DNA of 64,000 nucleotides from NCBI GenBank assembly GCA_039096225.1, contig JBBPEB010000032.1, forward strand, positions 1,027,501-1,091,500, given 5' to 3'. How positions within the stretch are numbered: position 1 is the stretch's first letter; every line of letters starts with the position of its first letter. The translations under genes and the position numbers were made by a program. Source of the stretch: Blastocystis sp. Blastoise (lineage: Eukaryota; Sar; Bigyra; Opalinata; Blastocystidae). This document shows positions 36,684-49,740 of this stretch, one piece after another. The notes beneath the pieces are model-generated. The model saw only the letters and a list, made by a program, of their open reading frames with translations. It had not been told where the DNA came from and made no database searches.

Positions 36684-37560
36684 TAGAGATGGGCAGATGA
36701 AAGTCCATCTGGATGGACCTCCTGGAGGTCCATCCTTTTTTTGATGGAGGTCCATCATGGACCTGTCTTTTTTTGCATTTTTTCACGGGACAAAAAAAAA
36801 GTCATTTTTTGGTGTGGTTTCAATCTTCAGTACAAGCTATTGTTGAGTCAAGATACCATGGGGTAATCAATGTATATGCTATAACTATACCAACTTTGAA
36901 AAACAAAGCAATATTGAACGAGTATAAAATATAATTACAATTAGTAAAATGGAAATTAGAATTTGGTTCTTTTATTCAACTCTAGACACTATAGTCTATA
37001 TAAATATATATCAATTACAACTTTGTAATAAAGTTGAATCAAACATATATTTGTTTGCATTATTTTATCAATAAGAATATCTAGTCATGTACATCCCTTT
37101 ATGTATATTCTTATTTATATAAAATATCTGTATTTTATAAATTATCGATGCATCTCTATTCATGTCAACTTTTCTGAATATCATCATATCATTTTTTTGT
37201 ATATAATAGACAGTTTATAACTCTTAATGATAGATTTTAAACGAAACTTACAAAAAATTACGAAAATGATGAATAAATATAATTATATAAATTTCTTATT
37301 AATACTGAATAGAACGTAGAATTCATTTATAAAGTGGCATACTCTACAATTAAATAAGATAAATCGCTTTTAAAGTGAATTGCATCTAATTGTCATATAT
37401 ATTTACAATCTCTCCTATTCGAAGTGCGAACATAAGTATATAGAATACAATATATATATATATTTAAAAAATAAGTGTTTTGATACTATTATACAAGAAA
37501 AGTCACTTTTAAAAGAATATTTTGGTACAAGTGAAACTCGATGGACTTCGCCCATCTCTA
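36684..37560. mobile_element. 877-bp TIR element with internal palindromes
   Basis: Termini TAGAGATGGGC (36684-36694) and GCCCATCTCTA (37550-37560) are perfect 11-bp inverted repeats; GTCCATC follows on both arms. TAGAGATGGGC-type ends are common in hAT elements (family knowledge), but I see no 8-bp duplication. A GC-rich subterminal block with alternating GGACCTCC and GGAGGTCC forms a near-perfect palindrome around 36711-36735. No transposase frame, so non-autonomous. Confidence 0.65.
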
Positions 37561-38298
37561 AAAAATAATAAAAAGCATTTAAAAATATTACAGAAATGAA
37601 TAAAAAGTATATAAATGAAATCAATGTTTGTATATTCTTAAAAAAACAATTTTTTCTGTTTAATAAAGATGGTCATTTTTTTGATAAATAATATATATTT
37701 ACAAATTATTATGAAAAGAATTAAAGTAACTGAAATAATATAGCATACCTATTTCAATACTATAAAAACAAATTAATAGAAAAACATACCCATAATTGAC
37801 CACATCTTTATATGTATATTTATTGTTTCATAGATAATTGTTAGTATTTCACTATTATATTTTTATATTCATTTATTTTCATGTTTTTGTAATTAATAAA
37901 AAAATATTGACTTCTATTTGTACAAAGAAAGAGTTTCATTAAATTACCTTATCTATATATACTAATATGAATTATTAAAGTTTAATATAATACAACACTA
38001 ATAAACAAATATTCTTATGCTTGATTATACTTATGCCTATATTTTATTAATTTTAGTAGTATATTGTTGTGTTTGACAAATTTTATTTTAATAGCATATA
38101 TATTAGATATATATTACAAATTTATATGTATTCAAAAACAAAGTCTCTCCTAATTTTTTTTTTCATGAATATAATATATCCGTATATATGTAAATTACAT
38201 AAATTATATTGATTGTTATACTATATAGACAATAAAAAACAACAAAGTACTGAATACTGCTGAGCATGCCTATATTTATATTTTTTTATTATTTATAG
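37561..38298. other. intergenic / possible first exon of the fucosyltransferase-like gene
   Basis: AT-rich. The in-frame open stretch just before 38299 is hydrophobic (CLYLYFFIIY) but has no ATG, so the first exon of the downstream gene probably lies here. Confidence 0.35.
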
Positions 38299-39640
38299 TA
38301 ATTTAACAATCAAAGAGAATTATGAAATTACATATCCATCACAATTTGTAGCAAATAATGATAATTTTTTTTCAGATTATTGGAATCAATTATCAAAACA
38401 AAATGATTCATATATCTTATTTGTTTCAAAACAAATATTTCATATTTATTATGAAACAAACATTGACTATTCATTTATATTCAGATTTTCGAAAACAAAT
38501 AAATTATCAACTGTAATAAATAATATCAATGACTTTCCAGATGCTACTTATTATTGGCCTTTTAATTATGTAAAGCCAAAAAAGCAATCAAATATTTTAT
38601 ATGGTACATATTATATACAAAATAAAATTGTTGATTATCAAAATTCATTTAATTGTTCAAATGCACAATATCTTATTTTTGGAACAGAATATACAGGTAT
38701 AGGAGCTAATATTCATGTGATGGGTGCTCTTTTAGCACAAGCTATTAATTTAAATAGAGTTTTTGTAACAATAGATAATAATAGATTATTCTGGATAGAA
38801 AAACCATTATGTAAAGAAAACTCATTTCTTTGTTATTTTGAAAGAATGAGTCCATGTCAATCACATATTAAGAATCATCTACATAAGTTTCGTTCATTGG
38901 AATATGTAATATCTAATCCTAGAGTCAAAAATCTTAATAAATTTAATGATACAAAATATATTTATTCACATTCACAATCAGTTACTGCTTATAATTCAAG
39001 ATACACTGTACCATACTTTGTAAAAAAATTTTGTAATGAATTAACATTATCTCCTAAAGAATGCTTAGTTTATTGGAGAATACAATCTGTTACTTTTATT
39101 ACAAGATATAATAAGAGATTTAATAATTATTTAAATAATCGTTTGAAAAATGATTGTCCTAATTGTTTAAATCATTATGATGTTGATATACATATGAGAA
39201 GTGGCGATAAAGGCAAAGAAATGATAATTCCTACATCTCTAGCATATACATATCCATTAATTATTATACAAAAAATATTAAATAAAACAAATCTTAATGT
39301 TTATATAAATGGTGATAGTGAAGAAGATATTAGAAATGCGGAGAAATCATCAAATAATAACTTCATATATATTAAAGATCAACCAAGAAAGAATGAAATA
39401 ATCGATAAACTGATTAAACAACCACATATGACTATTTATTCATTTCAAAATTTAAAAGAATCTTTGAAATCAAGTATCCATGTAGGTACATTTGAAAGTA
39501 ATTGGAATCGACTAATATTTGAACTTAAATTAACAATTGGATATGGAAGAGAAAGTCTATTCTTTGAAACAGGTCATGGAAATTGTATAAGTTATATTGA
39601 TTGTCATAAAACAAAAACTATTTTTAATCCTATTTGGTAA
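38299..39640 (+). CDS. GT23 (FUT8)-like fucosyltransferase
   Basis: One long exon after an ATTTATAG acceptor encodes about 447 residues; the first exon is not resolved. Features of the alpha-1,6-/O-fucosyltransferase fold: an N-terminal GANIHVMGALLAQA block, equivalent to the substrate-site loop that opens these domains; DIHMRSGDKGKE, matching the HxRR/GD-K donor-binding motif of FUT8-type enzymes; IYINGDSEED-type strand (read as VYINGDSEEDI); and GTFESNWNRLIFEL, like the conserved S..SRL.YEL segment. The C-terminus has paired Cys. FUT8 relatives transfer fucose to core GlcNAc in the Golgi; the acceptor here is unknown. The ATG at 38720 would lose the GANIH block, so I reject it as start. Confidence 0.75.
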
Positions 39641-39659
39641 TATATAATTTTTATAATAT

Positions 39660-40260
39660 TATTATATAGTAAAAGGTGAAGTATTAAAATTAATTGTTTT
39701 TTATTAATTTTAGTATTAATAATATATGAGTGAGCACTTCTATTTTTATGAGAATAATCATTAATAACAAAAATCACTATTTTGTTTGTTTACTGAAGAT
39801 AATTATTAGTATAAAAATAGCAGCATATAAAAAATTATATATTTATTAATTGACAAAATATGAATGGTACAAAACATATGAATTTTTTAAATTTATTGTT
39901 TTTAAAACAAAGAATAGTATAATCATATATAGTTCTATTAATGAACATTATGATACAAATAAATATATTTTTTTATATTTATATATTTTTATTTTTGACA
40001 ACATATCATATAAAAATCATATTAATATAAAAATTTCCTTTAAAATAAAGTATTACTATAATTTGAATCAAATAGCATCAATTTTATAAACCAAAACATA
40101 ATCCCAAAATTATTCTATGAATAATTAATAAAACTTAGAGATTATACTTTCTAAAACCATATAATTATATAAAGTTTTGAATATTATTGAAACATTGAAT
40201 ATTAAAAATTCTTAAACGTTTATTATTTATATGGTTATATAAACTTTATAGAGTCATAAT
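39660..40260. other. intergenic, no gene recognised
   Basis: AT-rich; plus-strand frames at 39850-40089 are Tyr/Ile/Lys low-complexity without ATG. Confidence 0.5.
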
Positions 40261-40444
40261 CAGTGCCTTCACAACATTTTGTGACATTTTAGATGAATCT
40301 TTGTGACAATCCCTTTAAGTCCATTTATATCAGACTCAATATGGTTTTGCATTAAAAAAATTTTATTACAAAGAATTAACGAAAGGGTCACAATTTTTTT
40401 GTGACAATTATGACACTACAAAAAAGGACTTTTGGAAGGCATTG
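40261..40444. mobile_element. 184-bp MITE of the CAGTGCCTTC family
   Basis: Ends CAGTGCCTTC and GAAGGCATTG (one mismatch) with inner TTTGTGACA motifs on both arms. No target duplication visible. Related to 46889-47069, which has one. Confidence 0.75.
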
Positions 40445-40717
40445 TTTATGCCAATATTTATTTTATACTTTTAAACTTATATAAAGTATTTCATATAATT
40501 TGAAATTAATTACTTGAAAATATTAATCAACATTCAAATAGCATATATAGGTTATGTATGACTTTTATTTAAATTAAATTATATTTTATGTTTCTAATAA
40601 ATTTTTGAATATTTATAAAATATTCAATTACTACCGATAAAATGATATAGCTATAATGAATTATTAAACCAAAATACTTATTTAGAAAAAGCAACATATA
40701 TATAGTATTTAAAAAAA

Positions 40718-42766
40718 CTAAAAAATATAATTTTCATCAGGAAGATAATGATCGAAATCTATTCCATTTAAATAATCAATTGCTTCTTGAAATGAAGATT
40801 TCATATATTCTCTGGTTTGATATACATTTCCAAGTATTGTTGATTGCTTACATTCTCCTCCATATGTAGATAACAGTGTATCTCTCAAACATTTTTGATA
40901 TTTATCATTCGATGTATTAATACTATATTGACTATTTGGATGTATCATATATAATCGAAACAATGTACTTAGTATGTGTCCAAATTTTTCATAAAAATAA
41001 GGTGTATTTCCTTCAATACAAACACTATAAGGTTTTGCAAAAAGCAATGTTATTTCACCTTGACCATGAGAAATAAGTATAATATCATTATCATAAACTG
41101 CTTTTACTTGATATTCAAATGATTGTTCATCAAAATATGAAATAGTATAAGATAGACTCTATATATAGGAAAAAATTAAATTGAATTTAAAAAGAAATAT
41201 TATAAAAGTGTAAAATATTAGCAATCAAATTATTTTTATGTTTTAAAAAATAATTAGTATTAATCAATGAATAAAAAAAAATATATATATATATATACAG
41301 ATTTGAAATTATTCTTCAAAATATATTCTATTTCATCAATATTATCAAATTTTCTTCTTCCTAATCTATTAATTACTAATGCATTATATTTTTCTTTTTT
41401 ATGTCGCTCATAAGCAAATTGAAATTTATGATAAACAGATGCTCTCATATAGTCTGACGTAATAATTTCTGTAAATATACCCCCCAACGAAATATTTTCA
41501 TTTCTATCAAGAATTACCTATATAAGAATTAATATCTATTATATATATATTTTTAAATTAAATTAAATGTCTTAAAGAAATATTATAATTTAATGATAAA
41601 ATTAATTTTATTATAAAATGATTTATTTAAATATGATATATGAAAATGACTAAACTATCATACAACTTGATCAAAGCATAATAATGGATCCTTTTCGATG
41701 TTTACATTAAATATATTTGAAAAATTCTTTCCATAAATAACACTATAATTATAATAAGATCCATATTGTTGAACTGCTTCCATGACTCCACGATTAAAAT
41801 CTACTTCATCAACTAGATTTGGGAATAAAATATATTCTATCTAAATATATAATTTTTATATCCTTATTAAAAATAAAACAATTTACAGGTCCTTGAACAA
41901 AATTTGGATCTGTTACAATATTCATTACAGCATGTAGATTCTCTGCAACATGTCCAATATGTCTTGGCGATTTAGTAATAGATATTGATACATATTTATT
42001 ATGAATAACAGGATGCAAATTACTTGGAAATGGAGTTGATATTTCTTCAAATTTTACACCAAATCGATAGTATTCAGCTAATAAATATGTATTTTAATAT
42101 TATTATTGTATTTACTTTTTCTTTCAATAATTTCGGTTATTCTTCGATAATTAGGGTTATCAGAAGGATAATAATAAAGAATTTTGTTATTACTTGTATT
42201 AAAACAAATATTTGACATATATGCATATCGAAGACCTTGATGATATTTTATCATATATATTTGATAATAAGAATAACTCTTATTTCCTCTATATACATAT
42301 TCATATAATAAATATTAAAACATTTACTTTGACATATCATTAATAACTGTATCATTTATTTTTCTATGATTATTTTATTATTATTTATTATATTAATAAT
42401 TTTACAGTGGCTTTTCTTTAATTAGCCTCTTAGCTCGTTCAATCGATTTCTCATAGCTATAATAAAAATAATAGTTTCGGTAAGCATAAAGATGTACTAA
42501 TCATAAGATTTCCAAAATTGGGTTGTATTTTCTTTACTATATATTATTTTTGTGATATTTGGTTTAATATTCTTATCTAGAATCAATTGTTTGGAATTTG
42601 ATTTATTTTTTGGATATATTAGAATATGTGGATGCAATAATGACAAATCATTCTTATTAAATATATATATCCTACTTAATTAAGAAAATATAAAATTTTT
42701 TATTTACAACAAAATCAAGCAAATTGAGCTTATTAAAATAGTATTTGATTTATTGCTTATTATCAT
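40718..42766 (-). CDS. GT61-family glycosyltransferase
   Basis: Multi-exon minus-strand gene. Start 42764-42766 opens a signal anchor (NTILISSICLILL); exon 1 is 42708-42766 and exon 2 begins at 42671. Later exons read YRFGVKFEEISTPFPSNLHP, PRHIGHVAENLHAVMN, VDEVDFNRGVMEAVQQYGSY, NALVINRLGRRKFDNIDEI, then ISHGQGEITLLFAKPYSVCI, ending YIF with TAA. The INRLGRR..N-I-E-I block and the H-G-x-G-x-x-L-F-A segment with a following Glu correspond to GT61 (DUF563) motifs, the family of plant xylosyl-/arabinosyltransferases and animal EOGT. Acts presumably in ER/Golgi; donor not predictable. Introns about 35-90 nt with ATAG acceptors. All exons remain open, so likely functional. Confidence 0.8.
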
Positions 42767-43012
42767 CTTTTCTTTAAAAAATTCTATTTATTAATAGAAA
42801 ATAGTTATTTAGTATATTAACAAGAAGCTAAATTTAAAAAAATGATATAATTTTATATTTATATAAGAATTATTAAATTTATAAAAGAATACAAAATTTG
42901 TGATGAAACATGATATTCGAAATATGCATATTTATAAAAATATTAATAGATTTGCTATAAAAAATGCATCATAATACTTTATTATTTGAATGTATTATTC
43001 TGCAGAGACTAT

Positions 43013-43327
43013 CAGAATGTACCTCTTTAAATGGGAAATGGGGAATCAAAACACAAAAAAATCCGTTTTAATAGAATTACACTGTAAAATTTATTTAAAA
43101 ATTATAAAAAAATAAAATAACAACAAAGTAATAATTCTCTAAAAAACATTAGAATTTTTTCAAAGATTGTTTTTTTTGAGTTTATCTCAACATCCTAATC
43201 ATAACCATTATATTTCCATGTGGAAAAAATTAATAGTTAAAAAGAAAATAGAAATAATCATTGAAGCTCAAAAATTACCTCTCAGAGCGGACTTTGCGCT
43301 TCAAATGCACCTTTGCTTCCTCTTAGC
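43013..43327. mobile_element. degenerate relative of the 332-bp hAT MITE, copy 3
   Basis: Runs parallel to 8372-8703 (shared TACCTCTT, AAATGGGGAA, AATTTTTTCAAAGAT, TTATCTC.ACATCCTAATCATAA) with many substitutions and eroded termini (CAGAGACTATCAG). Older insertion of the same family. Confidence 0.7.
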
Positions 43328-43347
43328 CACCAGCCTAAAAGTGAATG

Positions 43348-43446
43348 CACTATTAGGTATTTTATCGTTTTAAGAAAATTAATTGCATAGAATAGTTTAT
43401 TTTGTTAATCACATGCTATAAAAAGGTCAAAAATGTCTAACAGTAG
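43348..43446. mobile_element. degenerate CACTA-like foldback MITE, copy 3
   Basis: Begins CACTATTAGGTA, ends near TGTCTAACAGTAG with AAAGGTCAAAAATG inside, as in the 97-bp family. It abuts the degenerate hAT MITE. Confidence 0.6.
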
Positions 43447-44004
43447 CATTGTGAAGTCATTGATCTCCAAAATAATATTAAACAATTATTACAAAAAATG
43501 TATCGTTGAACACATGTAAAAAGACTAATATACCAAAAAATAGATAAATTTCATTTATTTTTTTTGAATAACAAATAATACTTTCCACGTCAAAAAATAA
43601 TATTTAAAAAAATTGGTAATTCAAAACTATTTGCTTCTTTTCTAATTTATATTAATATATAAAATGTGAATTAATAGTATTTTATAATGTTTTTTATTAT
43701 TTTGAAACATCAAATCATCAAGAATCATCAAATGAGAAAAAAGAATCAAGATTCGTTGCGTATTGCAATATTTCCTTTATTTTGATTAATTTCATTATGA
43801 ATAAAAATCAATAAACATTAATTAAAAAAAATTATCTAGATAAAAGTACACATATTTAAAACATAAATGATTTTATATATATATAAACTTAAAAATAATA
43901 ATTATTTAAAAGTAATTGGAAAAAAGTAAAAAAAATGATAGCTTTACAAAAAGAAAATGATAATTATCTCATATAATAAATGATATTAAAGAAAATATTT
44001 TGGG

Positions 44005-44336
44005 CAGGGGCCACCAAAAGTGCGCTTGAAGCGCAAAGTGCGCTTTGAGAGGTCGTTTTTGCGCTTCAACGATTATTTCGATTTTCTCTTTGACTATTGA
44101 CTTTTTTTACTTGGAAATATTATAGTTGTGATTAGGATGTCGAGATAAACTCAAAAATACCATCTTTGAAAAAATTCCAATGTTTTTTGAGACAATTATA
44201 CTTGCTTTTTTGTTTTTTTAGTGATTTTTTTTGTAATTTTTTAATAAATTTTACAGTGTAATTTGTTGAAAACTGGCTCTTTTTGCGCTTTGCTTCCCCA
44301 TTTTCCGCTTTAAGAGGTACTGCCTGATGGCCCCTG
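44005..44336. mobile_element. 332-bp hAT-type MITE, copy 2, with 8-bp target duplication
   Basis: Inverted relative to copy 1, same length. Ends CAGGGGCCACC and GATGGCCCCTG. ATTTTGGG flanks both sides (43997-44004 and 44337-44344). High similarity to copy 1 implies recent movement. Confidence 0.9.
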
Positions 44337-44344
44337 ATTTTGGG

Positions 44345-44930
44345 GTGATTTTCAATCAAATTTGTTGTCAATTATTTTTATAAATATAAAACAAATATCG
44401 TCATCCAATAAAAAAATGAGATTTAAAAAAAAATTTTTTTTGGAATATTTAAAAATATGTATATATTATATTTTTGTTTTCATATTTTGTTTTCAATTTT
44501 CTTTTATAAATGTAAAAAAAATATGTAGTTAGCCAATAGAAAAATTGAGATTTAAAACAAATATATATATATATATATATTTGAATCTTTAAAAATATGT
44601 ATATATTATATTTTTGTGTCAAATTTTGTTGACAATATATAAAAATTTAAAAAAAATACTTATTTTTTTGTCGATATTTTTTATAATGTAAAAAATGTTA
44701 ACATTATTTCAAAAGTGCCTTATTTTATAAAATTCTTTAAATTATATTACTTAAAGTATGAATTATAATAGAGTATATGAGCATAAATGAATAAAATAAA
44801 ATTAAAAAAAAAAACAAAAGATTGAAGTGATTTCAGTAATAATTGATATAACTGAATGCTTTGCTAATATATATTCACTTTTAAAATGATATATATTATT
44901 TTTATTTGATATACATTTGAAAAACCATTT
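44345..44930. other. AT-rich intergenic with short internal duplication
   Basis: The motif AAAAATATGTATATATTATATTTTTG occurs twice (about 44451 and 44591), each after a poly-A/T block and an AATGAGATTTAAAA-like segment: a ~140-bp imperfect tandem duplication. No gene. Confidence 0.6.
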
Positions 44931-44939
44931 CTTAAGAAA

Positions 44940-45870
44940 CATTTGGCCAATTGAAAACATCATCAGTGAATTCGTTTATATATTCATATATATCATTTTC
45001 ATCATGAATACAATTTGTATATAAAGAATACTTTTTTGGACACTATAAATTGAATAATATATATATATATATATAAATTTACAGTAGGCTATTAAAGGTT
45101 TTTATCAATTGCTAAATTCGATTTGAAATAATCAGATTTATATCTTAATTAAAAATAGTTTATTTGCATTAAAAAGCCAAAAATAATAATTATATTATAT
45201 TAGAATACCTGTAAATATTCTCTCCAATTATTAGGTATACGTAAATATTTACCTAACATTTTCGTATATGAAAATGGTGGATAAAAACGTTCAATAGCTG
45301 GTACTTCTTTTCTTTATCATAATCGAATAGATCAGCATAAGTACCTACTACATTATCTTTTTCTAATCTACAACATAACTTTGATATTCCTTCATATATA
45401 TGAAAAATATAATTTGTATCATTGATTATTTTATTATTAATATTGCCTATATATATATAAATTATATATTATTTTATTATTTAATAGAATAGAATTACTT
45501 CTTAATTCACGTAATAATGAACATGGAGGTACTAAATTATAACTATATTATATAAATATAATAGAATTTATTAAAAAGATAAAAATACTTTTGTTTTAAA
45601 TAAGTTTCATTTTTATTTATAATATCATCAATATGATTATCATTTAGCATTTCTATCATTGATCTACTATCTTTCTTTTGAAGAACATCAAATAAAACTA
45701 TAAAAATATTTAATATAATATAATATAAATAATTACAGTAATCACTATCATAATCCTGTGGAAATATTTCCACCAAAAACAAGAGCAGATAAAAAGTCTT
45801 TTTTGGAAAAGATAGATTATGTTCAGCAGTCTTTAGAACCAATCTGAAACCAGTATCTTTAGAAGAGAAA
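44940..45870 (-). pseudogene. 3' part of an unrecognised multi-exon gene (gene G)
   Basis: Minus-strand exons read DTGFRLVLKTAEHNLSFPKK, VEIFPQDYDSDYCNYL, VLQKKDSRSMIEMLNDNHID, INDTNYIFHIYEGISKLCC, VVGTYADLFDYDKE, ERFYPPFSYTKMLGKYLRIP, a segment starting CPKKYSLYTNCIHDENDI, then VFNWPN and stop near 44944. The frame is well conserved but begins without an ATG directly beside the 45884-48216 transposon, so the 5' part appears missing or displaced. Residue types and setting suggest another secretory enzyme, perhaps a glycosyltransferase, but I recognise no motif and assign no function. Confidence 0.45.
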
Positions 45871-45883
45871 AAATATTTAAATG

Positions 45884-48216
45884 AAAAAGTGTTTCATTGT
45901 GTTTTCTATCTCATACACGCTTTTTTGGTCAACTCATACATGGTTTTTTTTGGGGTTAAAAAAAAGAAAAAGTCTTATACTACAAGATATATATTTATAT
46001 AATATTTATAAAAATGATTTTTATGCTTAAGACATGCTTGACATTATTAATAAGTTAAAAACAAATTTTAATATTGAGAACAGTTAATGAACAACACTTA
46101 GATTTGTCACTTAATTCTTATATATCAAAAAATTGATGATATCATAGTAGAACACATACAAGTGAGGCTACGAAAAATACAATTTTAAAACAAGTTATCA
46201 ACTTAAGGTAGAAAATTAGCTGTAATCATTTTGGAAATTAATTACATTTAAGGTATAAAAACCATTTGTTTATATAGAGATACCTTGATTGAGATATAAT
46301 ACATAAAAATATATAAAAAAAAATATTAATATCCAGTTCGTATTTAATAATAAAAATTTAGAAATAAAAAATTATAATCGTTCATAACTGCTTAATTATT
46401 TTTATTTTTTTTTTGAAAATATAAATTATTTCCATCTGTTACAGAGTTTACAACATATGTGAGATATTTTTAAAAGTTTTGAGTGTAAATATCATGATAT
46501 ATAAAATTTTATATAAAAAAATATATATCTATAAAAATAGTTACAGGAAATATCAAGCTATCGACTAGTTAGGTATGAAAATGATAGACTATCATCCTAT
46601 ATTGTCATAGCAGTAATAATTAAACAAATCTGGACATATAAAAAAAAGTAAAACGAAAATAAAATATAGATATATATTTTAGAGTTTTTTTTTATTTTTA
46701 ATTTTTTAAAATTAAATTTTTTATGCTGTTTCCAAAAACATATATAAATATACACCATTTTCCATTAGCATATATCTAAGTGTACATTATTAACATTTTT
46801 TAAATATTTATAAATTATTAGATAAAGATATAATCTGATTATTTATTTTAAAAAATTAAAAAAAATATTTTTTTTTCACAGTTTCACACAGTGTCTTCCC
46901 TGTCACTGGACAAAATTGCCACGTGGCAATTGTCACAAAATTTTCTGACAAAATATTTATTTTTGACAGTGTAATTTTATATTTTTATGACTAAGTCAAT
47001 TTAAGTCTGGCTGAAAGTGACAGTCAGCTATTGTCATGGCAATTGTCACAAAAGTCAGGGAAGACATTGGTTTCACATAATAATATATATATTCTTTATT
47101 TTTTAGAGTTTCTTTCTTTTTATTATAATAATAAACTTCTTGTTAAAGTTATATGTATCTATATAATATATTATTATTTTTAAAAGATGATATTATTTAC
47201 ATTATTAATATACATATTTATTAATACTTGTTCTTAGTTGCTATATATAAAAAGTTAATATATGATATAATAATTATTATTTTTAATTAAAAAAACCAAA
47301 CAAGTATGAACAAGTATTATATATTAATAAAAAGAATCATCTTTTGCTCATTTTTTGTTTTAAAATATAAAATAATAAAGATTTGTTTACTCAATAAACA
47401 AAATTTTTTATTAATATAATACAACATATATATATGTATATTACTCTTGAACTCTATATAAGGCATAAAACATCATTGTTTTGACGATAAATACAGTATT
47501 TAATGAATAAATACTATTTTATATATATTAATGTCATTATTGAGTATTGATTTATAAGAGTTGTTTATTTATATCAATAATTATATATATAAGTGATATT
47601 TTTGTATATATATTGTTCAATAAAAAACAATTTGTTTTTTCAGCGAAAAGATATATATTATAGTCTTTACAAACATTGATAAACATATATATTATAAATT
47701 CATATATTCACAATATCTGAAACATATATTTTGTATTATTTTAAAAATAAATAAAAAATATTACTTTACTCTCACCATTTCTCATAACAGTTAAATATCA
47801 AATTATTTTAAAACAATATTTAGATACGTTACCTCATGATCATCCAGACAAGTGGCATTTGAAATATTTTAATGTTTAAAGAACAAGAATTAACACAATT
47901 CTAAAAAATATTTTTGCTTAATAAATGAATCTAAGGTACCTATATAATACTCAATCGATTTCACAGTCATTGCAATACTTAATCATAAGTTCATATAATA
48001 ATGTTGGATTCCATTTTGTTACAAAAAACTATTTAGAAAGACACTTTTTTATTTGAATTCACTACAAAATGGTCATTAAAATAATTTTATAGCTGTTTAA
48101 ATGCACTTGAATGCTTCGTCTTTAAAATAATCAACAAAATATAAAAAACAAACAACAAAAAAACCGTGTATGAGTTGACCAAAAAAACGTGTATGAGATA
48201 GTTTTTAACACTTTTT
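45884..48216. mobile_element. 2.3-kb TIR DNA transposon, non-autonomous
   Basis: Long inverted repeats: 45884-45945 contains AAAAAGTGTT, CTATCTCATACACG, TTTTTTGGTCAACTCATACA; the right end (about 48160-48216) carries the reverse complements, including TGTATGAGTTGACC and CGTGTATGAGATAG. The interior is nearly pure A/T with no transposase frame and hosts a 181-bp MITE (46889-47069). It lies against the 5' side of gene G. Confidence 0.75.
46889..47069. mobile_element. 181-bp hAT-type MITE with 8-bp target duplication
   Basis: Termini CAGTGTCTTCCCTG and CAGGGAAGACATTG are inverted (one mismatch). GTTTCACA flanks both ends (46881-46888 and 47070-47077), an exact 8-bp duplication. Inside are a GCCACGTGGCAATT hairpin and several TGTCACAAAA motifs shared with 40261-40444. 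Confidence 0.9.
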
Positions 48217-48349
48217 ATTATTATAGTTTGAAAGCTATATAAAGCATACCTTTATAAATAGCAAAACAATACTTGTCAATAAATATAATCATTATATGTT
48301 TTTTAAATATTTTTTTAATTGCTTTATTAATAGTATTTACAGTTTTTAT

Positions 48350-48545
48350 CTGTGTTCGCTATATACTACTCGAGATAGATATTCTACGATAAAAGGTTTT
48401 AACTACACCTTGAGCTTCCAGAAGTGCTTTAAAAATTGGTTTCTTAGGAATTTGTGTCATTACAGACTTTTTGTGGATAACCCTGCTTTTTGTAATCTTT
48501 TTAAGCACCATATTACGACGAGTAATACATTTATTTTATTATTAT
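48350..48545 (-). pseudogene. basic coding-like fragment of unknown origin
   Basis: The minus strand reads NMVLKKITKSRVIHKKSVMT, then QIPKKPIFKALLEAQGVVKT and FYRRIS before a TAG, without interruption and with unusually high GC for the region. The plus strand is also open (102 codons) but Phe/Cys-rich and less protein-like. It lies just outside the right end of the 2.3-kb transposon. Possible remnant of a transposase or a small basic protein; not recognised. Confidence 0.35.
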
Positions 48546-48649
48546 ATATTATTATTAGATATAAATATGATTATTTAAAAAATGATGTTTTTTTATTGTT
48601 ATAAGAAGAATTGTTATATGTGTATTTGAAAGACGTATTTTATTTTGGT

Positions 48650-49735
48650 GAGCATCATTTGCTACAAAATTTATGACACTTTTATATATTTTTGAAAGAA
48701 TAAATAAAAATATTTATTTCAATGTTGATTGTGACTTTAAATTGCTTTTGTGAAAGTTACTTTATGCAAAATAAAATGTAGAAAATTCTGTATATGTGTA
48801 TTTATATGTTGTGATTATTATATTATTAATATATACCGCAATCGAAATATTGGATATGTTAAATAATAAAATTATTTTTTTACAGATTATCATAATAAAA
48901 AATTATTCAATAGAGATATAAAAATAATATTTAAATATAAATTTTATATTATTAGTCAAAATTCATATCTCTTTTAAAATAATGATATTCTTCAATTATA
49001 TATATATTTATATATTTATAATAATTTTTATTATATCTATATGATATATTTATATCAAAGATTTTGGCGTAGATTATGATACATAATACTCAACTTTCTT
49101 ATTCGCTAAAAAAATAATTGGATTAAGAAGCTGAGCATTACAAAATATAATTTATGACATTAAATTATATATTTAAAAATTATTGTATGGTAGAGGTTAA
49201 GATATTTTGGGTAAAGTTTTCAAATTTTTAATATTATAACCTAATTATACCTTACTATTGATAAAACTTTTAAAAAAGTTATTCTAAAAGTGTTAATTAT
49301 TTACACAAGTTTTGTCATGATAATATTAAAAAAATTATTCATGGTAAATATAATAAAAGTTAAAAAGAAAATATATTTATTTACGGAAAATTGATTCAAA
49401 ACATGTATAATGATATATGTATATATAAAATATGTTGATTATGAAAAACAGAAGTGTTATGTAATAGTTTACATACTAGAAATGCTACAACTAACAAAAG
49501 GAAATTATAATTTTTATCAATATTAAACTCTTTGTTATATATAATTTAATTATAATGCACAGTAGAGTTTTCTTTTCTTTTGAGTTGTGTATTTTATTCA
49601 TATATCTTATTCAGTTGAGAGTATTTGTAAGCATATATAATATATATTCTAATAAATAGTTTTATGATACAAGAAATTTTTCTTTGGCAGATCCACAAAA
49701 GAAAAGCATCTATTATATAAATAATTACAATGAAG
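48650..49735. other. 1-kb intergenic, nothing recognised
   Basis: AT-rich sequence without coding-like frames or matches to the repeat families of this window. Confidence 0.5.
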
Positions 49736-49740
49736 TCCAA

